From NCBI RefSeq assembly GCF_030817055.1, contig NZ_JAUSYV010000001.1:1202001-1266000 (forward strand): 64,000 bases of DNA, written 5' to 3'. The notes beneath the pieces are model-generated. The model was not told the origin of the DNA and made no database searches. It worked only from the letters and a program-made list of their open reading frames with translations. Position 1 is the first letter of the stretch. The number at the start of each line of letters is the position of its first letter. Shown piece by piece: positions 8,318 to 16,373 of this stretch. Both the position numbers and the translations under genes were made by a program. Origin of the DNA: Bacillus sp. V2I10. GTDB taxonomy: Bacteria > Bacillota > Bacilli > Bacillales > Bacillaceae.

Positions 8318-9151
8318 TTATTTTAGATAAACAGCCGAGCCGATCTTAGAAATGATTTTCTGATCATCAGCGAGCGAGAAAGTTCCCTGGATTTCTCTGC
8401 CTGCCTTTCTGTAAACATACAAATATCTGTAATCCAGTCTTGTAACCTGTGAAAGCATATATGCAGTCTGAACGGCTCCCTCTTTCCGGTATTTATTCAA
8501 TGAAGCGATAATTCCTTCTGCATCTTTAATTCCAATTCCATGGCCGTAATAGAGATCATATCCCATATCGATTGTATTTTCTCCGCGCCACTGAGGCTTT
8601 TCAGGATCGAAATCCGGGTTTTTAAAATATACACAGTCACCCGGCAAAAAATCGTTTCCTCTTCTTGTAAAAACGCCAAGATTATCATCGTAATGCCAGT
8701 CATAGAGAATCATTCCGGCAAATAGCTGATTGAAATGACGCTCTTCAATGATCTCAAGCACAGCTCTGTAAAATACGGCCACAATGGCGGTCGCGCATTC
8801 AAAGGCATAAAGCTTCCCGTTTGCATAAAGATCCCTGATCCCTTCTGACGGCGGAACTCCCGGCTTTATGACAATCGCCCCTTGACTTGTCAGATTCCAC
8901 AGTGCCGGGTTGCAGCGGGAATATTCAAAGGTGGTGAACTTTACGCCGCTTTGATACAAAGCTGTTGCCGCTTTTACAATTTCAATTCTTAGGTCCAATT
9001 CAAATTTTAGCTGATTAAAATGTTCATAGGAATAAACTTCTTCATACTTTACCATTAAATCCAGGATCTCTTTTTGCTCGCCGGTTAATATGGATGTATT
9101 TAATATATTATTGCTTTGATAAGCATTCTGTATTTTAATCACAGCAATCAT
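8318..9151 (-). CDS. tgl: Protein-glutamine gamma-glutamyltransferase (spore-coat transglutaminase)
   Basis: Orthologue of B. subtilis Tgl, which forms gamma-glutamyl-lysine cross-links between coat proteins in the mother cell. The catalytic cysteine is Cys119 in YAFECATAIV; ILYDWHY, GDCVYFKNPDFDP and QWRGENTI match conserved Tgl blocks. At 277 residues it is longer than B. subtilis Tgl (245), mainly at both ends. GGGAGG lies only three bases before the ATG at 9151; a GTG nine bases in is an alternative start. A sigma-K-like promoter lies just upstream (9179-9203), as expected for late mother-cell expression. Confidence 0.93.
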   Translation of the reverse strand: MIAVIKIQNAYQSNNILNTSILTGEQKEILDLMVKYEEVYSYEHFNQLKFELDLRIEIVKAATALYQSGVKFTTFEYSRCNPALWNLTSQGAIVIKPGVPPSEGIRDLYANGKLYAFECATAIVAVFYRAVLEIIEERHFNQLFAGMILYDWHYDDNLGVFTRRGNDFLPGDCVYFKNPDFDPEKPQWRGENTIDMGYDLYYGHGIGIKDAEGIIASLNKYRKEGAVQTAYMLSQVTRLDYRYLYVYRKAGREIQGTFSLADDQKIISKIGSAVYLK

Positions 9152-9178
9152 TCGCCTCCCAATATGAAGCTGATTTAA

Positions 9179-9203
9179 TATTTTATGAGGGCACCCTGCG
9201 AGT
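9179..9203 (-). promoter_or_regulatory. Candidate sigma-K promoter of tgl
   Basis: On the minus strand CATAAAATA (9187-9179) matches the sigma-K -10 consensus CATANNNTA fully, with an AC dinucleotide 14 bases upstream as a possible -35. The implied start near 9172 leaves a 5' leader of about 20 bases that contains the GGGAGG ribosome site. Confidence 0.55.
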
Positions 9204-9342
9204 TGGAACTCCTGATGAATATTTCCTGAAGGATCAACGTATGATGAATTAAGTCATCTGCGTCAGTAATTCCTACTTGACTGATTGGAATAATTGAATT
9301 ATATTTTTTAAATAATAAAGGAAAATGTTAGGGGGAGAAAAA

Positions 9343-10737
9343 GTGTCATCTATTTTAGTTATTATTAATATAGCCGTGCTGCTTGGCCTTATCTTTTTAT
9401 TATTTTTTATGCAGAAAAAACATGTATCGTTTTCAAAACGTGTATTTTCTGCACTCGGTTTGGGAATTATTCTCGGGTTTGCTTTTCAATTTATCTATGG
9501 ACCGGAAAATGAGGTACTGCTTGAATCGATTGGCTGGTTTAATATCGTTGGAAGCGGCTATGTAAAGCTTCTTCAAATGATCGTAATGCCGCTAGTTTTC
9601 ATTTCGATTCTGGCAGCATTTACGAAGATGAAATTGTCAAATAACATCGGTAAAATCAGTGTTCTTATTTTAGGAATTCTTGTTGGGACGACTGCCATTT
9701 CTGCTGCAATTGGCATTGGCACTTCTCTTGGCTTTAATTTAGAAGCTGTCCAAATTGAGCAGGGTGAGGCAGAAACAGCAAGAGGGGAAGCTCTTGATGC
9801 AACTTACACTGAGATCCAGGATCAGACATTCCCTCAAAAAATCCTTGAATTGCTGCCTGGAAATCCATTTCTTGATTTTACTGGAGCACGTCCGACATCA
9901 ACGATAGCGGTTGTCATTTTTGCTGCAATTTTAGGTCTGGCATTCTTGGGTGTTAAACGGAAAGAACCGCAGCATGCAGAGTTATTTGCAAACATAGTTG
10001 ATGCATTTTATGCAATCATCATGAGGGTCGTCACGCTCATTCTTCGACTTACTCCATACGGCGTGCTTGCCATCATGACAAAAACTGTGGCTTCAAGTGA
10101 TCTTGATTCCATCTTAAAACTTGGGAAATTTGTCCTCGCTTCTTACGTTGCGCTGCTTGTTATGTTTATCATTCACTTGCTGCTGTTAACACTTGCTGGG
10201 CTTAACCCAATCACATATGTAAGAAAAGTACTTCCTGTATTGACGTTTGCTTTTACTTCACGTACGAGCGCAGGAACGCTTCCTTTGAATATCAGCACAC
10301 AAACTAAAAAACTCGGTGTACCAGAGGGAATCGCAAACTTTGCAGGATCTTTCGGTCTTAGCATCGGACAAAATGGCTGCGCAGGCATCTATCCCGCAAT
10401 GCTTGCAGTTATGATTGCACCGACTGTCGGCATCGATCCATTAAGTCCTTCTTTCATCTTTACATTAATTGCGGTGGTTGCCATCAGTTCATTTGGAGTT
10501 GCCGGTGTCGGCGGAGGGGCTACATTTGCCGCAATCCTTGTCCTCTCAACCATGAATATGCCAATTGCATTGGCAGGTCTGCTTATATCAGTTGAACCTC
10601 TTATTGATATGGGCCGTACGGCATTGAATGTCAGCGGCAGCATGACAGCTGGAGTTTTAACTGGAAAAGTGACAAAAGAATTAGATACAGATACGTATAA
10701 TAATAGCGGCTCATCACAATTGGAGCTGGAAGCTTAA
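9343..10737 (+). CDS. tcyP: L-cystine symporter (dicarboxylate/amino acid:cation symporter family)
   Basis: Secondary transporter of 464 residues, closely similar along its length to B. subtilis TcyP, the main L-cystine importer. Matching blocks include VGSGYVKLLQMIVMPL, NPFLDLTGARPTST-like (here NPFLDFTGARPTST), GQNGCAGIYPAMLA and DMGRTALNVSGSMTAG; about eight membrane helices plus re-entrant loops are expected. The GTG at 9343 is chosen because GGGGGAG lies five bases upstream and its N-terminus aligns with TcyP; an in-frame ATG at 9325 precedes the ribosome site. In B. subtilis tcyP is under CymR control; no clear CymR box was read here. A strong terminator follows. Confidence 0.93.
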   Translation: MSSILVIINIAVLLGLIFLLFFMQKKHVSFSKRVFSALGLGIILGFAFQFIYGPENEVLLESIGWFNIVGSGYVKLLQMIVMPLVFISILAAFTKMKLSNNIGKISVLILGILVGTTAISAAIGIGTSLGFNLEAVQIEQGEAETARGEALDATYTEIQDQTFPQKILELLPGNPFLDFTGARPTSTIAVVIFAAILGLAFLGVKRKEPQHAELFANIVDAFYAIIMRVVTLILRLTPYGVLAIMTKTVASSDLDSILKLGKFVLASYVALLVMFIIHLLLLTLAGLNPITYVRKVLPVLTFAFTSRTSAGTLPLNISTQTKKLGVPEGIANFAGSFGLSIGQNGCAGIYPAMLAVMIAPTVGIDPLSPSFIFTLIAVVAISSFGVAGVGGGATFAAILVLSTMNMPIALAGLLISVEPLIDMGRTALNVSGSMTAGVLTGKVTKELDTDTYNNSGSSQLELEA

Positions 10738-10741
10738 TAAA

Positions 10742-10785
10742 AAAAAGCAGTTAGCAACTGAAAAAATTCAGTCTAACTGCTTTTT
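10742..10785. terminator. Bidirectional terminator after tcyP
   Basis: Long hairpin: outer 13-bp stem AAAAAGCAGTTAG/CTAACTGCTTTTT and inner six-bp stem ACTGAA/TTCAGT around a four-A loop. It also serves the convergent minus-strand gene. Confidence 0.9.
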
Positions 10786-11248
10786 ATTTTACAGAGCCGA
10801 TTGCGATGGCATAGTTATCCAAAAGAACTTGCTGAATTCTTCTATAAAAATCCTCATGACATTCAATCACTATAACAACTTCTGTTTCTTTCTTTTTAGA
10901 AAAAGGCTTTAATTTTTTCTTTTTAATCACACGATAGTAGAAAAAATTGAGAAGAAATCCAAGTAAGAGTCCGCTGCAAGCTCCGATCAAGCCCCAATAA
11001 ACCGGCCCCCACGCTAAACGGAACCCAATGCTTACGCCTATTACAGCAAAAGCAGTGGCGAGTGCTGCGCCAGTATCAAACAGACTGACTCCATCAGAGT
11101 GATGAATCGAATCCATCAGTTTCATTGAATCATCTGTAGTATTTAATGAGACGGCCAGTATCTTCTCTTTGGGAATTCCTTCTAGTTCCATCTGAGAAAT
11201 GGCCAGTTCTAGATAAGTGCAGTGATCAAACGTAGCAAAAACTTGCAA
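10784..11248 (-). CDS. Uncharacterised membrane protein with central transmembrane pair
   Basis: Protein of 154 residues, family not recognised. It has a soluble N-terminal part (about 1-55), two transmembrane segments (roughly 62-80 and 84-105), a basic KKKKLKPFSKKK linker and a soluble C-terminal part with alternating hydrophobic residues. Both soluble halves look like small alpha/beta sensor folds, an inference. The start is a TTG at 11248, nine bases after GAGAGG. It lies 13 bases downstream of the broken gene that precedes it on the minus strand, so the two probably formed an operon. Confidence 0.6.
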   Translation of the reverse strand: MQVFATFDHCTYLELAISQMELEGIPKEKILAVSLNTTDDSMKLMDSIHHSDGVSLFDTGAALATAFAVIGVSIGFRLAWGPVYWGLIGACSGLLLGFLLNFFYYRVIKKKKLKPFSKKKETEVVIVIECHEDFYRRIQQVLLDNYAIAIGSVK

Positions 11249-11261
11249 TGGATATCGCCTC

Positions 11262-12041
11262 TCAAACTCTTTCAGGAAATTTAACTCGGTAATGCTGATA
11301 ATTTTTCACAAGGAAATTTCTCTGCTCATCAATAAAAAGTTTATTGTTCTCAACCGTATTAATATAAGCGTCATAGACTGCAAAACCGTACACAGAAGGC
11401 ACAAACATCAGCCATGAAGGATTCAGAATATCTGTAGCATGCTGTACTTGCCCCAAAAATAAAAAATGAACGGCAAGCAGGCACTTAGAATAATAAACAA
11501 AAACAACCGTCCATATCAAAGCGAAGAAACCAGTAATGAGGCGATGAATATAAAGCTGCCCTGTTCCCGGCATCAGAAAAGACCAAATGACGGCCATTCT
11601 GGGGTTCCTTTTATCTAAATAATTGATTTCAACAGCCCCTATTGAGAACGTATTGAAGGGGGCATTTTCCCGTTCAGCAAGCAGAAAAACACGATTAGAA
11701 TCAATCGTAGTCTGGTAACTGTCCCAGATTGCAAAGATGTAAACAGGAATATAAAGAAGAGTTCAGCGGTAATCAAGTGCATCCCGTGCCTTGTCAATTT
11801 CACCGCAAAAAGAGTAAACCATGGCGATGTTTAAATGTGATTGCATATTAATAAATACTTCCCAGACAAATAAGAGCAGCCCTCTAAGATATTTTGATAA
11901 GAGCAAATGTCCAAATCCCGGAAAGGCTGCAGACCACCATGCAATAATATACGGGTTTCTCAAATGAAATTGTGTCGTTCCAAGCATGCTTAAATGAGCT
12001 TTATACCGTCTATACTGATTGGCGCCTGAATAATTATCCAT
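11262..12041 (-). pseudogene. Multipass membrane protein gene interrupted by one in-frame TGA
   Basis: The frame 12041-11262 is 260 codons long and is broken only by TGA at 11765-11763 (after DALDYR). The 55 codons between this stop and the next ATG (11597) read as clean membrane-protein sequence (TLLYIPVYIFAIWDSY...), and the rest continues in the same frame. The stop sits where a tryptophan fits well (TGG to TGA). The product would have about five hydrophobic segments with paired motifs PGFGHLLLSKYLRG and PGTGQLYIHRLITG, a TM2-like repeat. Either a nonsense mutation, a sequencing error or readthrough explains this. Function unknown. Confidence 0.8.
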
Positions 12042-12203
12042 CTTTTTTCCTGCTGCTTTCTATATAGTGATATGCACCTTATCATTTCCTTTTTTATGGA
12101 AATACATGCGAAGAGTACACGAAGTTTCAAATTTAAACTTTTATGAGGGAAAATGTATAATAAAGGATAGCACGCAAGCATGCTGGATAGGAGACAGAAT
12201 GAG

Positions 12204-13973
12204 ATGAGTTTACAAAAGACAGGTAGCAGCTGGCGGGTATTCTTTCAGCTGATACGAAATACAAAGCCTTCAAAGACAAGAATGGCAATTGCAGGTACGC
12301 TCAGCGTTTTATCCACAGTTGTCGGTCTGGTCATCCCATTGTTCACGAAGAATTTAATTGATGATTTCAGCTTTGATAATTTTGGAAGTGTACATATTTT
12401 TCTGCTGATATCAGCATTCATAGCACAGGCCATTACAAGCGGGGTTTCGATTTACCTGCTCAATCATGTCGGACAGCATGTCGTTGCAAGGTTAAGGGAA
12501 AGACTTTGGAAGAAGCATATCCACCTTCCCGTTCGATTTTACGACGACCATAAAACCGGTGAAATGATCAGCCGGATGACAAATGATACGGCCATCTTAA
12601 AAGGGTTAATTACAGATCATATAACAAACTTCTTTACAGGAATCATTGCCATAATAGGGTCCTTCGGCATTCTTCTTTATCTGGACTGGCAAATGACGTT
12701 AATCATGCTTGCCTTAATTCCTCTCTCCATTTTGATACTGCTTCCGCTGGGAAGAAAAATGTACAAAGTCTCTAAAGGTCTTCAGGATGAAACAGCGGGC
12801 TTTACAGCGTTATTAAGTGAAGTATTATCTCATGTCCGATTGGTGAAATCCTCCAATGCGGAACATAGAGAGTACAGCTCAGGGAAAAGCGGAGTTGGCC
12901 GCCTTTTTCAATTTGGTCTGGCTGAAGCAAAAATTCATGCATGGATTGGCCCGTTAATCTCACTTGTGATTATGTCGCTGCTCGTAGTGATCCTTGGCTA
13001 CGGAGGCTTAAGAGTTCAAGCCGGAGTTCTGTCCTCAGGAGATTTGGTTGCTTTTATTCTTTATCTCTTTCAGATTGTCATTCCAATGACTCAATTTACG
13101 GCTTTTTTCACACAGCTGCAAAAAGCAATGGGTGCTTCGGAGCGAATTATTGAAATTCTTGAAGAAGATGAGGAAAACCTTCACTCAGGCAAGGAAGTAG
13201 AGAACATTCACCAATCGATCCGCTTTAAAGAGATTGATTTTGCCTACAAAAAAGAAGAGCAAATTTTAAACAAGGTTACTCTTGAGATTAAGCGGGGGCA
13301 GACCACGGCTATTGTCGGACCGAGCGGAAGCGGAAAAACAACGCTGTTCTCATTAGTTGAACGTTACTACTTGCCTACAGGGGGAGGTATATTTCTTGGG
13401 GATGAACAAATAGACAGCTTTACCCTTGCTTCGTGGAGAGAGCAAATTGGCTACGTTTCTCAGGAAAGTCCCATTATATCAGGCACAATTAAAGAAAATA
13501 TCTGTTATGGATTAACGAGAGAAGTGACGGATGCAGAAATAGCCAAAGCAGCGAAGATGGCCTATGCGGATCAGTTCATTGAAGAATATCCTGACGGCTA
13601 TAATACTCAAGTAGGAGAACGTGGTGTTAAACTCTCAGGCGGACAGCGTCAGCGTATCGGTATTGCCAGAGCGCTGATAAGGGATCCTAAAATTCTCCTT
13701 CTCGATGAAGCAACCTCAAGCCTTGACAGCCATTCTGAAATTGTTGTTCAAAAAGCACTGGGCAACTTAATGGCCGGACGAACAACGATCGTCATTGCCC
13801 ACAGGCTGTCCACGGTTATTGATGCTGATCAGATTATCTTTTTGGATAAAGGAAGAGTCACCGGAACAGGCACACATTCGGAACTGCTCGAATCTCATCC
13901 GATGTACAGGGAATTCGCGGTTCAGCAATTAAAGCTGAATGATATAAGGTTAAATGGGACTGTGTGGTTTTGA
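12204..13973 (+). CDS. bmrA: Multidrug ABC half-transporter, BmrA-like
   Basis: Membrane ABC exporter of 589 residues, the same length as B. subtilis BmrA and similar throughout. N-terminal half: six transmembrane helices with the VSRVTNDT-like motif (ISRMTNDT). C-terminal half: nucleotide-binding domain with Walker A GPSGSGKTT (372-380), Q-loop YVSQESP, signature LSGGQRQR, Walker B ILLLDEATSSLD and switch His in IAHRLST. It works as a homodimer that exports amphiphilic drugs. The ATG at 12204 is ten bases after AGGAG (12189-12193); the upstream ATG at 12180 has no ribosome site. Divergent from the broken gene at 12041. Confidence 0.92.
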   Translation: MSLQKTGSSWRVFFQLIRNTKPSKTRMAIAGTLSVLSTVVGLVIPLFTKNLIDDFSFDNFGSVHIFLLISAFIAQAITSGVSIYLLNHVGQHVVARLRERLWKKHIHLPVRFYDDHKTGEMISRMTNDTAILKGLITDHITNFFTGIIAIIGSFGILLYLDWQMTLIMLALIPLSILILLPLGRKMYKVSKGLQDETAGFTALLSEVLSHVRLVKSSNAEHREYSSGKSGVGRLFQFGLAEAKIHAWIGPLISLVIMSLLVVILGYGGLRVQAGVLSSGDLVAFILYLFQIVIPMTQFTAFFTQLQKAMGASERIIEILEEDEENLHSGKEVENIHQSIRFKEIDFAYKKEEQILNKVTLEIKRGQTTAIVGPSGSGKTTLFSLVERYYLPTGGGIFLGDEQIDSFTLASWREQIGYVSQESPIISGTIKENICYGLTREVTDAEIAKAAKMAYADQFIEEYPDGYNTQVGERGVKLSGGQRQRIGIARALIRDPKILLLDEATSSLDSHSEIVVQKALGNLMAGRTTIVIAHRLSTVIDADQIIFLDKGRVTGTGTHSELLESHPMYREFAVQQLKLNDIRLNGTVWF

Positions 13974-14019
13974 TCAGATGGTCTTTTTTTGCTGTTAATA
14001 GGTATTTACTGATATGCGT

Positions 14020-14520
14020 GTATGACACCCTAAAATGAGAAAAATCCGAGTTTAGGGTACTCAAAGAGGCCGTATGACACCCTGAGATGAGAAAAATCCG
14101 TGAATTGGGTACTCAAAGAGACCGAATGACACCCTGAAATGAGAAAAATCCGTGAATTGGGTACTCAAAGAGGCCGTATGACACCCTGAAATGTGAAAAA
14201 TCCGTGGTTCGGGTACTCATAGAGACCGTATGACACCCTGAAATGAGAAAAATCCGTGAATTGGGTACTCAAAGAGGCCGTATGACACCCTGAAATGAGA
14301 AAAACCCGTGAATTGGGTACTCAAAGAGGCTGTATGACACCCTGAAATGAGAAAAATCCGTGAATTGGGTACTCAAAGAGGCCGTATGACACCCTGAAAT
14401 GAGAAAAACCCGTGGTTCGGGTACTCATAGAGACCGTATGACACCCTGAGATGAGAAAAATCCGTGAATTGGGTAATCATAGAGAGAGTATGACATTTCA
14501 TTTAGGAAGTATCCGGAATA
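14020..14520. repeat. Tandem array of nine 52-bp repeats plus a decayed tenth
   Basis: Nine exact-length 52-bp units run head to tail from 14020 to 14487; a tenth starts at 14488 and decays after GTATGACA. Each begins GTATGACACCCTGAAATGAG and ends GGGTACTCAAAGAGGCC with few changes. Units 4 and 8 share a linked set of variants (GTGGTTC for GTGAATT, ACTCATAGAGACC for ACTCAAAGAGGCC), which suggests duplication of a four-unit block. ACCC and GGGT within each unit can pair, and CTC-AAA-GAG is a small conserved dyad. The 52-bp length is not a multiple of three, so a repeated protein is ruled out. Located between bmrA and fruR. Confidence 0.95.
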
Positions 14521-14547
14521 AAACGAGCAAATCAGAGAGTGCTTGAC

Positions 14548-14610
14548 TGTTTTTGGTTGAATAATAGTATTAATGATTAATAATGATTGTTTTTGAAAGT
14601 TTTTGGTTGA
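14548..14610 (+). promoter_or_regulatory. Candidate FruR operator: direct repeats of GTTTTTGGTTGA
   Basis: GTTTTTGGTTGA occurs at 14549-14560 and again at 14599-14610, exactly 50 bases apart, with a shorter GTTTTTG copy at 14589-14595. The second copy runs into the -35 box. Direct repeats near a promoter suit a DeoR-family regulator such as FruR. Confidence 0.45.
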
Positions 14611-14635
14611 TTTATGAAAGGGCTTACGTTAGAAT
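14607..14635 (+). promoter_or_regulatory. Promoter of the fruRKA operon
   Basis: TTGATT (14607-14612), 17-base spacer, TAGAAT (14630-14635). It is 50 bases upstream of the fruR start. Confidence 0.6.
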
Positions 14636-14688
14636 GAATTCAAGGTAAAGATTTTAGGCAATTAGAACGATTAGCTGGAGGTGACTGA

Positions 14689-15441
14689 ATGATTACACCA
14701 GAACGGCACCGGATCATTATTAAGGTACTGGGTGAAAAACAGGTCGCAACGATACAGGAATTAGTTGATGCTACTTCTTCTTCAGAATCAACCATCCGAA
14801 GAGATTTAAGCCAGCTCCAAAAAGAGAAAAAATTAAAACGTGTTCACGGAGGTGCTTCTCTTTTTCATCAAAAGGGAGAAGAGCTCAGTGTCATTGAAAA
14901 GTCCTTACAAAATGCTGCTGAAAAAGAACGGATTGCCAAATTTGCAGCAGACCTTGTGAAAAACGGAGACAGCATATACATTGACGCAGGTACGACAACT
15001 ATGCAGATGATTCCATATTTAAAAGACAAAGAAATAACGGTCGTCACAAATGGCGTTTCACATCTCGAATTGCTGCTTGAAAATCAGATCTCAACCTACC
15101 TGATTGGAGGCATTGTAAAGCCGAAAACAAGAGCGCTTGTAGGCAGTGGAGCACAGTCAGGAATCAACGCATACAGATTTGATAAATGTTTTATGGGTGT
15201 GAACGGCATTCATCCGGAAGCAGGCTATACAACACCGGACCCGGAGGAAGCCGCAATCAAGAGGCTTGCCATCACCCTGTCTCAAGAAGCATTTATTCTT
15301 GCAGATGATACGAAATTCAATGAAATTTCGTTCTCTAAAATTGCCGGCCTGCACGAAGCAGCGGTAATTACGAACGAACTGGATGAAGACACAGTTTATG
15401 ATTTTAAAGAAAAGACAGAGATAAAGGTTGTGACAGCATGA
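14689..15441 (+). CDS. fruR: DeoR/GlpR-family fructose operon regulator
   Basis: Regulator of 250 residues with an N-terminal winged helix-turn-helix (about 5-55; TIQELVDATSSSESTIRRDLSQL, conserved HGGA at the end) and a C-terminal DeoR sugar-phosphate sensor domain (DAGTTTMQM near 103, VTNG, GGIVKPKTRALVG). By analogy with B. subtilis FruR it represses the operon and responds to fructose 1-phosphate. Start ATG at 14689 follows GGAGGTGA. The stop overlaps the fruK start (ATGA). Confidence 0.92.
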   Translation: MITPERHRIIIKVLGEKQVATIQELVDATSSSESTIRRDLSQLQKEKKLKRVHGGASLFHQKGEELSVIEKSLQNAAEKERIAKFAADLVKNGDSIYIDAGTTTMQMIPYLKDKEITVVTNGVSHLELLLENQISTYLIGGIVKPKTRALVGSGAQSGINAYRFDKCFMGVNGIHPEAGYTTPDPEEAAIKRLAITLSQEAFILADDTKFNEISFSKIAGLHEAAVITNELDEDTVYDFKEKTEIKVVTA

Positions 15442-16349
15442 TTTATACATGTACGCTGAACCCTTCCATCGATTATGTCGTGAAGGTAAACGATTTTAAA
15501 GAAGGGCACCTCAATCGCACGGATAGCGCGAGCATTTTTCCAGGCGGGAAAGGAATCAATGTTTCAAGAGTTCTGAAACGGCTGGGAACAGAAAGTACAG
15601 CACTTGGCTTTGCAGGCGGATTTACAGGCCAATTCATCAAAGAGTTTCTCTCATCAGAGGGGATTACACATGATTTTATCAGTGTTTCAGATCAAACGAG
15701 AATTAACGTCAAGCTTAAATCAGTTAAAGAAACAGAAATCAATGGCCGTGGTCCAGAGATTACAACTGAGCAGAAGCTTGAGCTGCTCGGGAAAATCGAT
15801 GAATTGCAGGCTGAGGATGTACTCGTTTTAGCAGGGAGTATTCCATCCGCTCTTGACGAAAGCTATTATAAAAAAATAGCAGATAAATGCTTAAAAAATA
15901 GTGTGAAAGTTGTCATTGATGCATCAGGTAATGCACTAAGAAGCACATTCCCAAGCAAGCCCTTCCTGATCAAGCCGAATCATCATGAATTAGGGGAGCT
16001 ATTCGATACAAAGGTCAGCAGCGCCCAAGAAGCTGTTTATTATGGGAAGAAGCTGCTTGAAGAGGGCGTGCAGAATGTCATTGTTTCAATGGCTGAAAAA
16101 GGGGCCATTTTCATCAATCAGCACGGAGCTTATTTTGCCAATGTACCATCTGGAGAAGTAAAGAATTCAGTTGGTGCAGGAGATTCAGTTGTTGCCGGCT
16201 TTATTGCAGGATTCAAACAGCATGGAGATTTTAAAAAAGCCTTTAAGCAGGGCGTTGCAACCGGAAGCGCAACTGCTTTTTCAGAAGATCTTACTACAAA
16301 AGAGTTTGCAGCTGAGCTCATTAATGAAGTAAATGTCAATGAGATTTAG
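15438..16349 (+). CDS. fruK: 1-Phosphofructokinase
   Basis: PfkB-family kinase of 303 residues that phosphorylates fructose 1-phosphate to fructose 1,6-bisphosphate. It has the N-terminal YTCTLNPSIDYVV block, the glycine-rich PGGKGINVSRVL (substrate binding, about 32-43) and the C-terminal NSVGAGDSVVAGF (about 247-259) with the catalytic Asp. It overlaps fruR by four bases and precedes fruA by 24 bases, which separates it from the similar LacC/tagatose-6-phosphate kinases. Confidence 0.92.
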   Translation: MIYTCTLNPSIDYVVKVNDFKEGHLNRTDSASIFPGGKGINVSRVLKRLGTESTALGFAGGFTGQFIKEFLSSEGITHDFISVSDQTRINVKLKSVKETEINGRGPEITTEQKLELLGKIDELQAEDVLVLAGSIPSALDESYYKKIADKCLKNSVKVVIDASGNALRSTFPSKPFLIKPNHHELGELFDTKVSSAQEAVYYGKKLLEEGVQNVIVSMAEKGAIFINQHGAYFANVPSGEVKNSVGAGDSVVAGFIAGFKQHGDFKKAFKQGVATGSATAFSEDLTTKEFAAELINEVNVNEI

Positions 16350-16373
16350 ATATTCATTGAAGGGGGAAGAAAA

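Noticed and set aside
9270..9300. CymR box before tcyP (ATTGGAAT)
   Set aside because: Only part of the consensus is present and the spacing does not fit.
14621..14636. cre-like site in the fru promoter (TGAAAGGGCTTACG)
   Set aside because: At least two fixed positions of the consensus are wrong.
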